From assembly GCF_003045775.1 (NCBI RefSeq), contig NZ_PXNS01000004.1:186001-250000 (forward strand): DNA of 64,000 nt, written 5' to 3'. This document shows, in pieces, positions 7,607 to 16,960 of this stretch. This stretch comes from Halomonas litopenaei (lineage in GTDB: Bacteria > Pseudomonadota > Gammaproteobacteria > Pseudomonadales > Halomonadaceae). Each line of letters starts with the position of its first letter. Position 1 is the stretch's first letter. A model generated the notes under the pieces. That model was not told the DNA's origin. It searched no databases and was given only the letters and a program-made list of their open reading frames with translations. The translations under genes were made by a program, and so were the position numbers.

Positions 7607-8827
7607 TTAGGGAAGATTTATTGCAGGGCCAAGAAGATTTGCGACCTTGATAATCGCTTCTTTTCGCTCGTCGAAGTAGTCGTAACGGTCGTAGATGCCT
7701 TCGACGCCCTTGAGCTTGTGATTCAAGCAACGCTCCGCGACATGCCCCGGTACACCAACGGCAGCGAGCAAGCTGCGGCAGGTGCGGCGTAGATCATGCA
7801 CAGTAAACTCGGTGATATCGCCCATCCGGTTCTCTGGTTGCGGCTTCTTGCCAGGCTCCTTGCCAAATAGCTTGGCAATGGCACGATTCAGCGTGTCTTT
7901 GCCCATGTGGGCCCGCTTACTGCTGCGGCGATTAGGAAAGACATAGTCCGAGCCGCAGGCACGGATCTTGAGCTCTTCCAGCCAGCCGATGGTTTGCGGT
8001 GGGAGGGGAATGACGATCCCGGCGCCTGTCTTACTGCGCTCACCGCTCAGGTTCCACCGGCCGTTCTTAAGGTCGAATTCTGACCACTGGGCTTCGGTAA
8101 GTTCGGTCTTACGTACCCCCAGGACGAGCAGTAGCGCGCAGGCGAGGTAGTTGTCGCGGCTGAAGCTGTCGCTATTGTCTCTGAAGGCTTGGAAAACGTT
8201 GCGAATCTCATCGAGGCTCAAAACCCTATCGCGGCTTTTCTCAATACCGCCTGCGTCGTTGACGTTGAAAGCGGATGCTGGGTTGTAAGTTAAAATTCCC
8301 AGTTTTATGGCGTGGTTGAACATCTGTTTAAGATACATCAGTGTGTCATTAGCTATTGTCGGCCTACCGCTATTTGTTACTCTTCTAATTATTTCACGGA
8401 TATCAATTGGGGTGACAGCATCCAGCGATCTACCCCCGATGAGGGGCGCCACTTCTTTTTTGTATATCCGCTTTGGGATAGCTGGGTGCTTGAGTCTTCT
8501 CTCTAGCTCTGGGTACCAGTCAGCAAACAGGTCCTCCACTGTCCTGATCAAGGCTTGGCTATCGCGTTTGCGTTCCTCGATGGGGTCAAGGCCTTCGCGT
8601 ATAGACTTCTGGTTTTCAACCGCTTTCGTCCGAGCCTCGGCGAGAGAGAGGTGGGCATGTTTGCCCAGCGTCATCTCACGCCGCTTGCCAAACAGCGTGT
8701 ATCGCAACATCCAGTAAGGAGTTCCTTTCCTCGGTATCATCAGGTATAGGCCGTTGCCGTCGCTGTAGCGCCCTGCTTTACCCTCCTTGACAAGCGACTG
8801 GCTCTTCTTGGCGGTAAGGCTTCCCAT
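7607..8827 (-). CDS. int: P4-type tyrosine integrase
   Basis: 406 residues. The N-terminal part is the arm-binding domain typical of P4-like integrases ('YSDGNGLYLMIPRKGTPYW', 'MTLGKHAHLSLAEARTKA'). The core-binding domain follows at about 100-200. The catalytic domain contains the tyrosine recombinase residues: Arg in 'LGVRKTEL', 'HDLRRTCRSLLA' (His-x-x-Arg), a late His in 'LNHKLKGVEGIYDRYDY', and the nucleophilic Tyr in the same segment. All appear intact. The gene starts about 375 bases from the 3' end of yicC and reads away from it. Mobilizable islands in Vibrionaceae and Enterobacteriaceae are known to integrate at the 3' end of yicC, so the same site is inferred here. Confidence 0.93.
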   Translation of the reverse strand: MGSLTAKKSQSLVKEGKAGRYSDGNGLYLMIPRKGTPYWMLRYTLFGKRREMTLGKHAHLSLAEARTKAVENQKSIREGLDPIEERKRDSQALIRTVEDLFADWYPELERRLKHPAIPKRIYKKEVAPLIGGRSLDAVTPIDIREIIRRVTNSGRPTIANDTLMYLKQMFNHAIKLGILTYNPASAFNVNDAGGIEKSRDRVLSLDEIRNVFQAFRDNSDSFSRDNYLACALLLVLGVRKTELTEAQWSEFDLKNGRWNLSGERSKTGAGIVIPLPPQTIGWLEELKIRACGSDYVFPNRRSSKRAHMGKDTLNRAIAKLFGKEPGKKPQPENRMGDITEFTVHDLRRTCRSLLAAVGVPGHVAERCLNHKLKGVEGIYDRYDYFDERKEAIIKVANLLGPAINLP

Positions 8828-9201
8828 TATTTCCTCTCGTCCCCCGCGGAAAATAAAACAAACGACCGTTTGATAACTACTCGGGCTAGGCTTGGGCTAG
8901 ATAGTCGGCTTAATGTCATATGAGCTCGTCACTGGCGCCTAGTGGGCCTTTTTCCAACGGCATTTAGAGTGCCAGCGGGCACCCCCCCACTTGCTCCCGG
9001 TCATGCACTCGGATCGACATAGCTGGGGAGTATCTGTAAGGGTATGTGTCGGAGGGAGGAGAGGCAATACTTTTTCTCCCCGTTTTACTCCCCTATATGA
9101 TCTGGATTTCCGGGGAGGTTGGTGGAACTTGGTGGACTTCTTGCACCTTTTTTCCATTTAAAAACATTGGTTTAATGGTTTTTGATGGCCTTTGGTGGAT
9201 T
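8828..9201. other. Integrase upstream region and island/chromosome junction
   Basis: 374 bases between the integrase start and the yicC stop codon. The half nearest yicC is AT-rich and holds phased 8-mer repeats, listed separately. The other half must hold the integrase promoter. No gene is visible. The junction itself is probably within the last bases of yicC, where a recombined end restores the reading frame. The matching att copy at the other island end is not in this window. Confidence 0.5.
9119..9199. repeat. Phased TTGGTGGA-type repeats, candidate integrase sites
   Basis: TTGGTGGA occurs exactly at 9119-9126, 9129-9136 and 9192-9199. Degenerate copies TTAATGGT at 9172 and TTGATGGC at 9182 lie 20 and 10 bases before the third exact copy. 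The 10-base spacing places copies on the same face of the helix. The last copy ends three bases before the yicC stop codon (9202-9204). Arm-type integrase or excision-factor sites are a plausible reading. Confidence 0.55.
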
Positions 9202-10065
9202 CTACTCGATGTTCTGAATCTGCTCGCGCATCTGCTCGATCAGTACCTTCAATTCCACCGCGCAGCGCGTGGTGTCGGCGACCACGGACTTGGACGACAG
9301 GGTGTTGGCCTCGCGGTTCAGCTCCTGCATCAGGAAGTCCAGGCGACGGCCGATGGGGCCTTTCTGCTTAAGCTGGCGGCCGACTTCGGTGACGTGGGTG
9401 TCGAGGCGGTCGAGCTCTTCGGCGACGTCGGCCTTCTGGGCCATCAGCACCACCTCGGCCTCGAGCCGGTGGGGGTCGAGCTCGACATTGAGGTTGGCGA
9501 GCTTCTCCTCGAGCTGGGTGCGCTGACGTTCGAGGATCTGCGGCATCCTTTCGCGTACCTCGGCCACCAGCTCATGGATGGCCGCCAGACGCTCCTCGAT
9601 CAGCGCCTTGAGCTGCTCGCCTTCCCGGGCTCGGCCTTCCACCAGGTCATTCAGGGCCTGCTTGAACATCTGGTTGGCGGCTTGCTTGACCGCGTCCAGA
9701 TCGAGGCCTCCGCCTTCGAGCACCCCAGGATGGCCGAGCATGGCCAGGGCGTCGGGCATGTGCACCTCGGGCAGGGTGGCGCGTACCTCGGCCAGGGCCG
9801 ATGACAGGGCGGCGAGGCGCTCATGGTTGACGCTCAGGCTGTCGCTCTTGTCGCTGGCATCGAAGCGCAGGGTGCACTCGATCTTGCCCCGTGCCAGGCG
9901 CTTGCGCAGGGCATCGCGGAAGCCGGGTTCCAGGTCACGCAGGGCCTCGGGCAGACGGAAGTGCGGCTCCAGGTAGCGCTGGTTCACGCTGCGCAGCTCG
10001 AGCTGCAGGCTGCCCCAGTCGGCCTCGAGGTCCTGGCGCGAAAAGGCGGTCATGCTGTGAACCAT
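9202..10065 (-). CDS. yicC: YicC family endoribonuclease
   Basis: 287 residues, the same length as E. coli YicC. It begins '[20 protein letters not shown]' and '[19 protein letters not shown]' and ends '[15 protein letters not shown]', the hallmark N and C termini of the family. E. coli YicC is an RNase implicated in small-RNA turnover. The middle is a long coiled coil (about residues 130-220). The gene is divergent from rph with about 220 bases between them, the usual gammaproteobacterial arrangement. Its 3' end borders the genomic island and the reading frame is intact, as expected when an island duplicates the target end. Confidence 0.95.
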   Translation of the reverse strand: MVHSMTAFSRQDLEADWGSLQLELRSVNQRYLEPHFRLPEALRDLEPGFRDALRKRLARGKIECTLRFDASDKSDSLSVNHERLAALSSALAEVRATLPEVHMPDALAMLGHPGVLEGGGLDLDAVKQAANQMFKQALNDLVEGRAREGEQLKALIEERLAAIHELVAEVRERMPQILERQRTQLEEKLANLNVELDPHRLEAEVVLMAQKADVAEELDRLDTHVTEVGRQLKQKGPIGRRLDFLMQELNREANTLSSKSVVADTTRCAVELKVLIEQMREQIQNIE

Positions 10066-10288
10066 GGCGGGTCTCCTGGCGATTTCCTGGCGAATTCCTG
10101 GCGTCGGGCGCGGTGGTGTCGCAAGGCCGTCGAGGGTGGGCTCGACACCGGTGAGCGCAGTGTACCCGATTCATCGGTCAAGGCGTGTAGAATGGGCGGC
10201 CTTCGTTTTCCATTCCATGATCGACGTCGTCCCCTTCGCTGCGCCAGGCGATGCCGCGGCAAGAGGCGTGTCGACCAAGAGAGGTGCC

Positions 10289-11026
10289 ATGTCCACGGAC
10301 ATCCGTCGTCCCAGCGGACGCGCTTTTGACCAGACCCGCGAGATTCGTCTCACCCGTGACTACACCCGCCACGCCGAAGGCTCGGTGCTGGTCGAGTTTG
10401 GTGACACCAAGGTGCTGTGCAACGCCAGCGTCGAGGCCGGCGTGCCGCGCTGGTTGCGGGGCAAGAAGCAGGGCTGGGTCACCGCCGAGTACGGCATGCT
10501 GCCGAGGGCGACCCACTCGCGCAGCGGGCGCGAGGCGTCACGCGGCAAGCAGGGCGGCCGCACCCTGGAGATCCAGCGTCTGATCGGGCGTTCGCTGCGT
10601 GCGGCGGTGAACCTGAAGAAGCTTGGCGAGTTCACTATCACCGTGGACTGCGACGTGATCCAGGCCGATGGTGGCACGCGTACCGCTTCGATTACCGGGG
10701 GCTGCGTGGCGCTGATCGACGCCATCCGCTACCTGCAGCGCGAGAAGCTGATCAAGACCGACCCCTTTTCGCAGCTGGTAAGCTCAGTATCGGTGGGGCT
10801 CTATCGCGGTCAGCCGGTGGTGGATCTCGACTACCCGGAAGACTCCAGCGCCGATACCGACATGAACGTGGTGCTGAGCGAATCCGGCGAGCTGATCGAG
10901 GTCCAGGGCACCGCGGAGTCCGGCACCTTCACCCGTGGTCAGCTCAACGCCATGCTGGATCTGGCCGAAAAGGCCGGGAACGAGCTGTTCGAGCACCAGC
11001 GTGAGGCGCTCGGCAATCGCGCCTGA
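10289..11026 (+). CDS. rph: Ribonuclease PH
   Basis: 245 residues. RNase PH removes 3' tRNA nucleotides phosphorolytically. The N terminus '[13 protein letters not shown]' and the phosphate-binding segment '[20 protein letters not shown]' are clear, as is '[19 protein letters not shown]' carrying the conserved acidic residues. The C terminus ends in the usual long helix ('[20 protein letters not shown]'). I chose the ATG at 10289, preceded by AGAGGTG, because it gives the family's standard length; in-frame codons farther upstream do not resemble the family. Confidence 0.95.
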   Translation: MSTDIRRPSGRAFDQTREIRLTRDYTRHAEGSVLVEFGDTKVLCNASVEAGVPRWLRGKKQGWVTAEYGMLPRATHSRSGREASRGKQGGRTLEIQRLIGRSLRAAVNLKKLGEFTITVDCDVIQADGGTRTASITGGCVALIDAIRYLQREKLIKTDPFSQLVSSVSVGLYRGQPVVDLDYPEDSSADTDMNVVLSESGELIEVQGTAESGTFTRGQLNAMLDLAEKAGNELFEHQREALGNRA

Positions 11027-11062
11027 GCGGTCGCCGTGACGAGATGAGTCGCATGAACGAAG

Positions 11063-11091
11063 GCGCCGGCCCCCTGAGGGGCCGGCGCTTT
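11063..11091. terminator. Terminator between convergent rph and crc
   Basis: GCGCCGGCCCC (11063-11073) and GGGGCCGGCGC (11078-11088) form a perfect 11-bp stem with a CTGA loop, followed on the plus strand by TTT. The flanking genes converge, so it may serve both, but the T-run favours rph. Confidence 0.75.
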
Positions 11092-11135
11092 CATGTCCGG
11101 CCCCGGACCCGGGCCAGACGGCGACGAAGGGAGGC

Positions 11136-11903
11136 TTACAGTTGCAGGTCGTACTCGACGATCAGCGGCGCGAACTCCGAGAAGGTGGCGTCGTAGTCGA
11201 TCCAGGCGTCGGTGATATGGCGACGGAAGTTCGGCCCGACGATCTGGTAGTCCAGGCGCCAGCCCTCCTGACGGGAGCGCGGCTGATCCTGGTCCAGCGC
11301 CGGCCACCAGGTGTACTCGTCACCGTCGCGGTTGATCTCGCGGAAGGTGTCGATGAAGCCGGTGGGACCGAACACCTGGTCCATCCAGGCGCGCTCTTCG
11401 GCCTTGAAGCCGGGCGTCGTCTGGTTGTCGGCCCAGTTGGCCAGATCGATGGTCTTGTGGGCGATGTGCCAGGTGCCGCAGATGATGTACTCGCGGCGCT
11501 TGCGAGCCATCTTCGACAGGTACTCCTGGTACTGGGCCATGAACGCCTGCTTGGCGTCAGGATCGCTGCCGTCGGGCATCAGGAAGCTGGCGATCGAGAA
11601 GCGATCGTAGTCGGCCTGCAGAAAGCGTCCTTCATGGTCGCACTGGGGGAAGCCCAGGCCGTACATGATGGCCTTGGGGATCTTGCGGCAGTAGAGGCCG
11701 ACCCCTGAGAAACCGTCCTGTTCGGCGTCGAGGAAGTAACCCTCGTAGCCCTCAGGATAAAGAATGCTGTCGTCCAGCTCGAAGCTTTTGGCCTTGATGT
11801 TCTGGACGCAGACAACGTCGGCGTCCTGGTTGGCGAGCCAGTCGAGAAAGCCTCGACCGACGGCCTCGCGGATGCCGTTTACATTGATGGTGGCGATTTT
11901 CAT
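11136..11903 (-). CDS. crc: Crc-type catabolite repression protein (exonuclease III fold, active site lost)
   Basis: 255 residues with the exonuclease III/EEP fold ('MKIATINVNGIREAVGRGFL'). The residues needed for nuclease activity are replaced: the metal-ligand Glu (E34 in E. coli) is Asn35 in 'CVQNIKA'; the Asp/Asn pair of 'GDWNIAH' is Thr144/His146 in 'CGTWHIAH'; and the terminal 'SDHAP' is 'SEFAP' (E243, F244). Only the 'WRLDYQ' Asp remains. The segments 'LSKMARKRREYIICG' and 'PGFKAEERAWMDQVFG' closely match Pseudomonas Crc, which works with Hfq to repress translation of catabolic mRNAs. The pyrE-crc-rph-yicC order also matches Pseudomonas. Automatic pipelines would probably call it xthA. 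Start ATG chosen at 11903, since upstream codons lack family similarity. Confidence 0.82.
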   Translation of the reverse strand: MKIATINVNGIREAVGRGFLDWLANQDADVVCVQNIKAKSFELDDSILYPEGYEGYFLDAEQDGFSGVGLYCRKIPKAIMYGLGFPQCDHEGRFLQADYDRFSIASFLMPDGSDPDAKQAFMAQYQEYLSKMARKRREYIICGTWHIAHKTIDLANWADNQTTPGFKAEERAWMDQVFGPTGFIDTFREINRDGDEYTWWPALDQDQPRSRQEGWRLDYQIVGPNFRRHITDAWIDYDATFSEFAPLIVEYDLQL

Positions 11904-12012
11904 ACGTGGTCCCTTTTGCGTCGCGCGTGTATGATACCCGACGTTTCGACGTTTGGGTAAATGGCCGGTCGAGAAAAACGTGATAAGGCCAGGCAATTGG
12001 ACAGGAGGCCTC

Positions 12013-12711
12013 GTGGCTGACATGGCACCTCAACCGCCAGGCGCGGCGCGCCTTCATCCCTACCAGCGGGAGTTCATCGAGTTCGCCATCGGCGAGGGCG
12101 TGCTCAGTTTCGGTGAGTTCACCCTGAAGTCGGGGCGGGTGAGCCCGTACTTCTTCAACGCCGGCCTGTTCAAGACCGGCCGCGCCCTGGCGCGCCTCGG
12201 GCGCTTCTACGCCAAGGCCATCGAGCAAAGCGGGATCGAGGCCGACGTGCTGTTCGGTCCGGCCTACAAGGGCATTTCGCTGGCGGCGACCACCGCCGTG
12301 GCGCTGGCTGACCATCATGACCGTGATCTGCCCTTTGCGTTCAATCGCAAGGAGGCCAAGGACCACGGCGAAGGCGGCAACATCGTCGGGGCCGCGCTCG
12401 ACGGTCGCATCATGATCATCGATGACGTGATCACCGCCGGTACGGCGATCCGTGAGGTGATGGGGCTGATCGACGGCGCCGGCGCCCAGGCCGCCGGGGT
12501 GGTGGTGGCGCTGGACCGCCAGGAGCGCGCCAGCGACGACACCGACAAGAGCGCCATCCAGCAGGTGCAGGCCGAGTTCGGCATCCCGGTGGTCAGCATC
12601 GTCGGCCTCGACCAGGTGCTGGCCTACCTCGAACAGAGCGGGGGAGACACCCTCAAACCCCACGCCGAGGCCATCCGCGCCTACCGCGAACGCTACGGCG
12701 TCAGCGCCTGA
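12013..12711 (+). CDS. pyrE: Orotate phosphoribosyltransferase
   Basis: About 232 residues. It converts orotate and PRPP to OMP in pyrimidine synthesis. Clear signatures are '[18 protein letters not shown]', '[17 protein letters not shown]', '[19 protein letters not shown]' and the PRPP-binding '[16 protein letters not shown]'. AGGAGG lies 4 bases before a GTG at 12013 and 13 before an in-frame ATG at 12022; I favour GTG but either is possible. It is divergent from crc, sharing a roughly 110-bp promoter region. Confidence 0.94.
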   Translation: MADMAPQPPGAARLHPYQREFIEFAIGEGVLSFGEFTLKSGRVSPYFFNAGLFKTGRALARLGRFYAKAIEQSGIEADVLFGPAYKGISLAATTAVALADHHDRDLPFAFNRKEAKDHGEGGNIVGAALDGRIMIIDDVITAGTAIREVMGLIDGAGAQAAGVVVALDRQERASDDTDKSAIQQVQAEFGIPVVSIVGLDQVLAYLEQSGGDTLKPHAEAIRAYRERYGVSA

Positions 12712-12731
12712 GTCGCTATGGCTTCCTTGCG

Positions 12732-12760
12732 CCGAGGTCTTCCTCCCAGGAGGGCCTCGG
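12732..12760. repeat. Hairpin between pyrE and trmL
   Basis: CCGAGG (12732-12737) pairs with CCTCGG (12755-12760) and CCTCC/GGAGG pair inside, with small bulges. No T-run follows. It may be a weak terminator or a processing structure for the pyrE mRNA. Confidence 0.4.
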
Positions 12761-12809
12761 TGATCTCCCTGCCTCACATCGTCCTCCGCCGCGATCCTGG
12801 TGATGTCCA

Positions 12810-13310
12810 ATGCTCGACGTGGTGCTCTATCAACCCGAGATTCCGCCGAACACCGGCAATCTGATACGCCTGTGCGCCAATACCGGATTTCGCCTGCACC
12901 TTATTGAGCCGTTAGGCTTTACCCTAGACGATAAGCGCCTCAGGCGCGCGGGGCTGGACTACCATGAGTGGGCGCGGGTCCGGGTCCACGCCGACTGGCA
13001 GACGTTCATCGACGAGGTTTCGCCCTCTCGGGTCTTCGCCGTCTCGACCCGTGGGCGGCGTGGTTACCATGAGCCCGACTATCGTTCCGGCGACGCCCTG
13101 GTATTCGGCCCCGAGACCCGAGGCCTGCCCCAGGCGATGCTCGATGCACTGCCGCCGGAGCAGCGCCTGCGCATCCCGATGCTGCCGGACAGCCGCAGCC
13201 TGAACCTGTCCAACGCCTGTGCGGTGCTGGTGTTCGAGGCCTGGCGACAACTCGATTTCGACGGCGCGGCGCGACTCGATGTCCAGCCCGGCGCCCAGGA
13301 CGACGCATGA
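12810..13310 (+). CDS. trmL: tRNA (cytidine/uridine-34 2'-O)-methyltransferase TrmL
   Basis: 166 residues, a minimal SPOUT-class methyltransferase. The N-terminal '[20 protein letters not shown]' and the C-terminal knot motifs '[11 protein letters not shown]' and '[18 protein letters not shown]' are diagnostic of TrmL, which methylates the wobble ribose of tRNA-Leu isoacceptors. The stop overlaps the rep start by four bases, so the two genes are translationally coupled. Confidence 0.93.
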   Translation: MLDVVLYQPEIPPNTGNLIRLCANTGFRLHLIEPLGFTLDDKRLRRAGLDYHEWARVRVHADWQTFIDEVSPSRVFAVSTRGRRGYHEPDYRSGDALVFGPETRGLPQAMLDALPPEQRLRIPMLPDSRSLNLSNACAVLVFEAWRQLDFDGAARLDVQPGAQDDA

Positions 13311-15373
13311 ACGCACCTGTGAAGACGATCCGCGAACGCATCCGCGGCCTCAACCCGCGTCAGCGCGAGGCCGTGCACTTCATCGACGGTCCCTGCCTGG
13401 TGCTGGCCGGGGCCGGCTCCGGCAAGACCAGCGTGATCACCACCAAGATCGCCTACCTGATCCAGGAATGCGGCATGAGCGCCCGGCGCATCGCTGCGGT
13501 GACCTTTACCAACAAGGCCGCCCGCGAGATGAAGGAGCGGGTCAGCTCGATGCTGCAGGGGCGTGAAGGCCACGGCCTGACGGTCTCGACCTTCCACACG
13601 CTCGGCCTCAACATCATCCGCGGCGAGCTCAAGGCGCTGGGCTACAAGCCGGGCTTTTCACTGTTCGATCCGGAAGACGCCAAGGCGCTGCTGCGCGATC
13701 TGATGAACAAGGACGCCCAGGTCGACGCCGACCAGATCAATCAGGTCCAGGGAGTGATCTCCAACTGGAAGAACGACCTGATCCTGCCCGGCCAGGCGCT
13801 GTCCCACGCCGCCACCGAAGACGAGCAGTACGCCGCCCGGGTCTACGAGGCCTACGTTCGCCACCTCAAGGCCTACAACGCGGTGGACTTCGATGACCTG
13901 ATCCTGCTGCCGGTGGTACTGCTGCGCGACGACCCCGAGGCGCTGGCCCGCTGGCGTCGCAAGATCCACTACATGCTGGTGGACGAGTATCAGGACACCA
14001 ACGTCAGCCAGTACATGCTGGTCCGCATGCTGATGGCCGAGCGCCAGACCTTCACCGTGGTCGGCGACGATGACCAGTCGATCTACGCCTGGCGCGGTGC
14101 CCGGCCGGAGAACCTGGTGACCCTGGGCGAAGACTTTCCGCGGCTCAAGGTGATCAAGCTGGAGCAGAACTACCGCTCCACCGGCACCATCCTGCGCGCC
14201 GCCAACACCCTGATCGCCAACAACCCCCACGTCTACGACAAGACCCTGTGGTCGGACATGGGCCAGGGCGATCCGATCCGGGTGGTGGTCACGCGCCACG
14301 AGGAGGCAGAGACCGAGCGGGTCGCCAGCGAGATCCTGACCCGCCGGATCAAGGAGCGCGCCGAATGGCGTGACTTCGCGGTGCTCTACCGTGGCAACTT
14401 CCAGGCGCGCCTGCTGGAATTGAAGCTGCAGCACTACCAGATTCCCTACAAGCTGTCCGGCGGCACCTCGTTCTTCTCCCGGGGCGAGATCAAGGACGCC
14501 ATGGCCTACCTGCGGCTGTTGATCAATCCGGCCGACGACAACGCCTTCCTGCGTATCGTCAACGTGCCGCGTCGCGAGATCGGCCCGACCACCCTGGAGA
14601 AGCTCGCCAACTACGCCACCGAGCGCGGCGTCTCGTTGTTCGCCGCCTGTCACGAGCTGGGGCTGGCCGAGCAGCTGCCGGCCCGCGCGGTGGAGCGGCT
14701 TACGCGGTTCACCCACTTTATCGATGGGGTACGCCGCCGCATGGACCAGGGCGACGCCATCGCCGCGATCCGCGAGATGATGCGCGAGATGGACTACGAG
14801 GCCTGGCTCTACCAGAACGCCAGCGCCCCCACCATCGCCGAGCGGCGCATGGCCAACGTGTGGATCCTGATCGACCAGCTCGAGAAGTCGATGCAGGCCG
14901 ATCCGGAAGAGAACACCGCCAGCACCGATACCGAAACCGACGACGTGGAATCGGCGATCTCGCGCCTGGTATTGCGCGATATCCTCGAGCAACAAGCGGA
15001 AGAAGATGACTCGGATCGTGTGCAATTGCTGACCATGCACGCCTCCAAGGGCCTCGAGTTCCCCCACGTCTACCTGATGGGTCTCGAGGAAGAGCTGTTG
15101 CCTCACCGCAACTCCATCGAGGCCGGCACCGTGGAGGAGGAGCGCCGCCTGGCCTACGTTGGCATCACCCGTGCCCGGCGTACCCTGACCATGACGCTGG
15201 CGCGCCAGCGCAAGGCCTACGGCGAGTTGATGGACTGCGCCCCCAGCCGCTTCCTCGACGAGTTGCCGCCGGATGATCTGGAGTGGGAAGGACGCGCCGA
15301 TCGGGAAGACCCCGAGCGCAAGCAGGAGCGGGGCAAGAGCGCCATCGCCGGGCTGCGCTCGCTGCTGGACTGA
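13307..15373 (+). CDS. rep: ATP-dependent DNA helicase Rep
   Basis: 688 residues, a superfamily-1A 3'-5' helicase that restarts forks and clears proteins ahead of them. Motifs in order: Walker A '[11 protein letters not shown]' near residue 35, Ia '[14 protein letters not shown]', II 'VDEYQDTN', III '[14 protein letters not shown]', IV 'LEQNYRST', V '[19 protein letters not shown]' and VI '[14 protein letters not shown]'. Rep rather than UvrD or PcrA is supported by the start '[20 protein letters not shown]' and length near 673. The C-terminal tail is short and basic-acidic. Confidence 0.94.
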   Translation: MNAPVKTIRERIRGLNPRQREAVHFIDGPCLVLAGAGSGKTSVITTKIAYLIQECGMSARRIAAVTFTNKAAREMKERVSSMLQGREGHGLTVSTFHTLGLNIIRGELKALGYKPGFSLFDPEDAKALLRDLMNKDAQVDADQINQVQGVISNWKNDLILPGQALSHAATEDEQYAARVYEAYVRHLKAYNAVDFDDLILLPVVLLRDDPEALARWRRKIHYMLVDEYQDTNVSQYMLVRMLMAERQTFTVVGDDDQSIYAWRGARPENLVTLGEDFPRLKVIKLEQNYRSTGTILRAANTLIANNPHVYDKTLWSDMGQGDPIRVVVTRHEEAETERVASEILTRRIKERAEWRDFAVLYRGNFQARLLELKLQHYQIPYKLSGGTSFFSRGEIKDAMAYLRLLINPADDNAFLRIVNVPRREIGPTTLEKLANYATERGVSLFAACHELGLAEQLPARAVERLTRFTHFIDGVRRRMDQGDAIAAIREMMREMDYEAWLYQNASAPTIAERRMANVWILIDQLEKSMQADPEENTASTDTETDDVESAISRLVLRDILEQQAEEDDSDRVQLLTMHASKGLEFPHVYLMGLEEELLPHRNSIEAGTVEEERRLAYVGITRARRTLTMTLARQRKAYGELMDCAPSRFLDELPPDDLEWEGRADREDPERKQERGKSAIAGLRSLLD

Positions 15374-15377
15374 ATCC

Positions 15378-15411
15378 ATCCACAGCCGCTGGATCGCCAC
15401 AGGCTGTGGAT
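15378..15411. repeat. Inverted repeat after rep
   Basis: ATCCACAGCC (15378-15387) and GGCTGTGGAT (15402-15411) form a 10-bp stem with a 14-base loop. No T-run follows. It is the first of two hairpins between rep and the convergent cytochrome gene. Confidence 0.5.
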
Positions 15412-15479
15412 AAGCCCGATGGCATCAAGGCTTGGCACGACCCGAGTGCAGGACCAGGCCTCGCCAGCAGACCAACGCA

Positions 15480-15505
15480 AGCGGGGCGCCCATGGGCGCC
15501 CCGCT
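15480..15505. terminator. Terminator-like hairpin between rep and cytochrome c5
   Basis: AGCGGGGCGCC (15480-15490) and GGCGCCCCGCT (15495-15505) make a perfect 11-bp stem with a CATG loop. It lies 20 bases beyond the cytochrome stop and between convergent genes. No long T-run is present on either strand, so efficiency is uncertain. Confidence 0.6.
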
Positions 15506-15525
15506 GCTATATCGCGTGAGTCGAT

Positions 15526-16386
15526 TTACTGGGTCATGTAAATGACGGCCGCCTTGATCTCGTCATCGGACAGACTCGGGTTGCCACCCTTGGGCGGCAT
15601 CGCGTTGAAGCCGTTGATGGCGTGGTCATAGAGGGTGTCCATGCCCTTGGCCAGGCGCGGTTCCCAGGCGGCGGCGTCACCGCGAACCGGGGCGCCGGCG
15701 ACACCGGCTTCATGGCACGCCATGCAGATGCCGCCATAGACCGCTTCACCATCGATGGCCGCCACCGCCGGGTCGACCTCGGCAGAGCCTGCATCGGTTG
15801 CAGCGGCGTCGTCGCCGCCAGCCGCATCGGTGGCGGCAGCGTCCTCACCTGCTGCTTCGTTGCTGGCAGCGGCGGCGCTGTCGTCTGATGCTGTCTCTTC
15901 GGCAGGGGCCGCCTCGCTGGCGCCTGCGTCGCTTGACGGCACTTCCATCACCGGCTCGACCAGGTAGGCCACCGCCGCATGGACTTCTTCATCGGACAGG
16001 TTCGGGTTGCCGCCACGGGCCGGCATCGCATTGAAGCCGTTAAGAGCGTGATCCAGCAGGGTGTCGAAGCCCTTGGTGGTGCGTTCGGCCCAGGCCGCTT
16101 CGTCGCCGCGCTTGGGTGCGCCGGCGACGCCGGTATCGTGGCAGGCCATGCAGATGCCGCCGTAGACGGCTTCGCCATCGACGCCACCGCCCGACGCCGC
16201 GGCGTCACCGCCGCCTGACGCGGCGGCCATGGCGCTGCCACATTCCTGGCCTTCGAGGCACACAGAACCTACCGGGGCCAGGCGCTCGGCCATGGCGTCA
16301 CGCTCGGCATCGTCCTGTGCCATCGCCTGGCCGGAGCCCAGGCCCAGGGTGATCAGACACCCCATGATCAGCTTGCTGGATTTCAC
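15526..16386 (-). CDS. Periplasmic di-heme cytochrome c5
   Basis: 286 residues. A signal peptide ('MKSSKLIMGCLITLGLGSGQ' then AMA) directs it to the periplasm. Two cytochrome c5-type domains follow, each with 'GEAVYGGICMACH' (heme motif C-M-A-C-H) and a distal Met in 'FNAMPARGGNP' or 'FNAMPPKGGNP'. A roughly 65-residue Ala/Ser/Glu/Asp-rich linker joins them. The two modules are nearly identical over their first 25 residues, indicating tandem duplication. Likely an electron shuttle to oxidases. I chose the GTG at 16386, which has AGGTGG upstream and starts exactly at the signal peptide. Confidence 0.9.
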   Translation of the reverse strand: MKSSKLIMGCLITLGLGSGQAMAQDDAERDAMAERLAPVGSVCLEGQECGSAMAAASGGGDAAASGGGVDGEAVYGGICMACHDTGVAGAPKRGDEAAWAERTTKGFDTLLDHALNGFNAMPARGGNPNLSDEEVHAAVAYLVEPVMEVPSSDAGASEAAPAEETASDDSAAAASNEAAGEDAAATDAAGGDDAAATDAGSAEVDPAVAAIDGEAVYGGICMACHEAGVAGAPVRGDAAAWEPRLAKGMDTLYDHAINGFNAMPPKGGNPSLSDDEIKAAVIYMTQ

Positions 16387-16628
16387 TCTCACCACCTCTG
16401 TAACGGTCGCTTGATGGAAGTTATTGTTGGTGGCGCCGAGCACGGCCATCGTCCCTATCGCCGGGCGTCACGCTGTGCCGGCAGTATAGCGAGATCGCTC
16501 GAGACGGGAAAATGTCGCCCGTCGCCGGGAAGGTGGCGCTGCGGGGCTTGGGCATGCCCTTGGGTGGACACCGGCGGGTGCGCAAGGTAGGATATGGCTC
16601 GCCGCGTGACAGGTTCAGGCGGCACCGC

Positions 16629-16705
16629 GCGCCCTTAGCTCAGCTGGATAGAGCGTTGCCCTCCGGAGGCAAAGGTCAAAGGTTCGAATCCTTTAGGGCG
16701 CGCCA
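16629..16705 (+). tRNA. tRNA-Arg(CCG)
   Basis: A 77-base cloverleaf. The acceptor stem GCGCCCT pairs with AGGGCGC, the D arm GCTC/GAGC is present, and the anticodon stem TTGCC/GGCAA encloses CTCCGGA with anticodon CCG. The T arm AAAGG-TTCGAAT-CCTTT is intact. The discriminator is G and the CCA end is encoded. It reads CGG codons. Confidence 0.97.
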
Positions 16706-16714
16706 TAGAATTCA

Positions 16715-16745
16715 AGGGCTTACGACGCTGTCGTAGGCCCTTTTT
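16715..16745 (+). terminator. Terminator of tRNA-Arg
   Basis: AGGGCTTACGAC and GTCGTAGGCCCT form an imperfect stem with a GCT loop, directly followed by TTTTT. It begins 10 bases after the tRNA CCA end, the normal arrangement for Rho-independent termination. Confidence 0.85.
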
Positions 16746-16960
16746 CATGTCTGGAGGGTAGGTCGGCAGGGGGGCATCGAGCGCTCGAATCGGGCCATTC
16801 ACTGCCGTTGAATTTGCCCATTGCTGCACGAGCACATGCTTGAAAGTGCACGGTTTTCTGCCAAAGTTCGCCCTTGAGGCGAAAGCGCCTTTGCTGATCT
16901 GGATCAAGTCGGCCTTTGTTGCCGAGCGCCGTTGGCCAGGAGCGAGCGGCAGCTTCGCCC

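Noticed and set aside
11136..11903. Exonuclease III (xthA) as the product of this gene
   Set aside because: Four catalytic positions are substituted and the sequence and neighbours fit Crc better.
13658..15400. A 580-residue minus-strand open frame antisense to rep
   Set aside because: rep motifs are complete on the plus strand, and the antisense frame lacks any recognisable motif.
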